Shown here in pieces: positions 63,177 through 64,000 of a stretch of DNA of 64,000 nucleotides. The notes below the pieces were generated by a model. It had not been told where the DNA came from. It ran no database searches and was given only the letters and a program-made list of their open reading frames with translations. Location of the stretch: NCBI GenBank assembly GCA_017521985.1, contig JAFXAZ010000008.1, forward strand, positions 1 through 64,000, written 5' to 3'. This stretch comes from Lachnospiraceae bacterium. Its GTDB lineage: Bacteria > Bacillota > Clostridia > Lachnospirales > Lachnospiraceae. Positions within the stretch are counted from its first letter, which is position 1; every line of letters starts with the position of its first letter. The translations under genes and the position numbers were made by a program.

Positions 63177-63845
63177 TTATTCCGCCAAAAGTTTTAATCT
63201 GTTAAGCGCATCCTTTACCGGCGGAAGTGCAATTACAATCAACGTAATCATTGCTTCAGTGAAAATATATGCTCCATTATAGCAGATGGAATAAATCGGT
63301 ACGGACATTCCGTAGCCCGCGGCACTGCTGCCGAAAAAGGCAACACCGGAAATAAAAGCAAACATAAATCGACCAAAAACGCTGGCTATATAGCCTTTGT
63401 AGAGTCCGTTTTTGCTATTGGTAAACAAGCCTGAAAAACCCAAAGCACCAAAAGCAAAAATATAGTCGATAAAAAGCTGCGGCAGACTGATAACATATGG
63501 GTCGATGATTAGTTGTAAAAGACCGTAGGCTATCGCAGTAAGAAGACCTGTTCGCAAACCAAACCAGTATCCGATTAAACTGATAAAAAGCATACTCAAA
63601 AGAGTAACAGATCCTCCCATTGGCATGCGCCAGATTTTTAGATTGGATGTGACCGTTGCAAGGGCCATGGCCATGGCACAAAAGACTAATTGTTTTGTAC
63701 TTAGTTTGTGTGATTTGGAAACAAAAGCGGCAGCCAAAAGCACACATAGTAATATTGCAATCAGAGCCATGTAGCCCCAGGTAGTAAGTGCAAAGTAGTT
63801 ACCCCATTCCGGGTCAATTACTTCGGTAGCAAAAATTTTTAGCAT
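63177..63845 (-). CDS. thiT: ECF transporter S component for thiamine
   Basis: A 222-residue membrane protein of the ThiT (YuaJ) family, the thiamine-binding subunit of an energy-coupling-factor importer. About six helices; signature segments are PMGGSVTLLSMLFISLIGYWFG (ends PMGGSVT and GYWFG), AYGLLQLIIDPY and QLFIDYIFAFGALG. The ATG at 63845 follows AAGGAGG. A TPP riboswitch lies in the leader, which confirms thiamine control. The shared EcfAA'T module is not in the window. Confidence 0.93.
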   Translation of the reverse strand: MLKIFATEVIDPEWGNYFALTTWGYMALIAILLCVLLAAAFVSKSHKLSTKQLVFCAMAMALATVTSNLKIWRMPMGGSVTLLSMLFISLIGYWFGLRTGLLTAIAYGLLQLIIDPYVISLPQLFIDYIFAFGALGFSGLFTNSKNGLYKGYIASVFGRFMFAFISGVAFFGSSAAGYGMSVPIYSICYNGAYIFTEAMITLIVIALPPVKDALNRLKLLAE

Positions 63846-63927
63846 AAAAAAATCCTCCTTGATTCTAGGAGGAAGCAACTAAGCAAACAGACTCTATCAC
63901 GTGCACTTAATAAAGACTATTATATAG

Positions 63928-63959
63928 TTTATAAAAATCCGGTACCGGACTTTTATAAA
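63928..63959 (-). promoter_or_regulatory. Expression platform hairpin of the TPP riboswitch
   Basis: A near-perfect inverted repeat centred on CCGGTACCGG with TTTATAAA-type outer arms lies just downstream of the aptamer on the minus strand. Its CCGG runs can compete with the CCGG of the aptamer 3' part. Whether it ends transcription or exposes the start site cannot be decided by eye. Confidence 0.55.
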
Positions 63960-64000
63960 TTCGCTTCCTTACGCCGGTACTAACCGGTTCAAGTTATGAG
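63960..64000 (-). ncRNA. TPP riboswitch (THI box), 3' part only
   Basis: On the minus strand the end of the window reads CTTGAACCGGTTAGTACCGG followed by CGTAAGGAAGC. This matches the conserved 3' half of the thiamine pyrophosphate aptamer (GAACCTGAT, then CCAGCGTAGGGAA). The 5' half with CTGAGA lies beyond base 64000. It controls thiT, ~115 bases downstream. Confidence 0.85.

Overview
The window looks like the chromosome of a strictly anaerobic gut-type Firmicute, most likely a Lachnospiraceae member. The reasons are the AT-leaning sequence, strong AGGAGG-type ribosome binding sites, some TTG/GTG starts, an O2-sensitive glycyl radical enzyme with its radical-SAM activase, a sortase-like surface tail, and housekeeping proteins of clostridial type. 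No rRNA, tRNA, CRISPR array, phage or insertion sequence was seen.

Bases 1-37000 are an accessory carbohydrate region built of several independently regulated blocks. (A) 1-6615: a large surface protein cut by the window start, a NodB-like deacetylase, an esterase and a GH88 unsaturated glucuronyl hydrolase, which suggests use of an acylated uronate-containing glycan. (B) 6671-9575: a zinc-less MDR dehydrogenase translationally coupled to a Gfo/Idh/MocA oxidoreductase, divergent from an AraC regulator. (C) 9653-18529: an AraC regulator and a six-gene set with quinone oxidoreductase, MBL hydrolase, GH78 rhamnosidase, GH94 phosphorylase, mutarotase and esterase. (D) 18608-29108: an AraC regulator and the most unusual block, a glycyl radical enzyme (GRE) operon. 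It holds Gfo/Idh/MocA, GRE activase, GxDLY/SGNH hydrolase, a GRE with an atypical Gly-Cys-His-Trp active-site loop, bicupin, type I phosphomannose-isomerase-like protein, TIM-barrel isomerase, a second Gfo/Idh/MocA and a small cupin. (E) 29265-30488: a lone AAA/DUF4143 ATPase behind an operator-rich promoter. (F) 30739-36801: DeoR regulator, FGGY kinase, class III aminotransferase, Gfo/Idh/MocA and class II aldolase, which read as a catabolic route for an unknown (amino)polyol or sugar. No sugar transporter gene is present in these 37 kb.

Bases 37000-64000 are mostly core genome: GNAT and a short pyruvate-kinase-like protein, pyrE, two small membrane proteins, an M29-type aminopeptidase, purE-purM-purN-purD, a membrane MutS-like ATPase with a membrane MerR regulator under a MerR-type promoter, azlCD, an ALDH3-type dehydrogenase, a truncated AAA-ATPase-like gene, pgsA, degV, plsC, mgtC-like, an SH3/repeat membrane protein, a GntR regulator, coaX, clpC, radA, gdhA and thiT. 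The 3' part of a TPP riboswitch for thiT lies at the right edge.

The best candidate for an undescribed system is block D. Its GRE has the fold markers and the C-terminal glycyl radical motif, but lacks the Glu found two residues after the thiyl Cys in known GRE eliminases (dehydratases and lyases). It sits among sugar-redox and isomerase genes. The substrate and reaction cannot be read from sequence alone.
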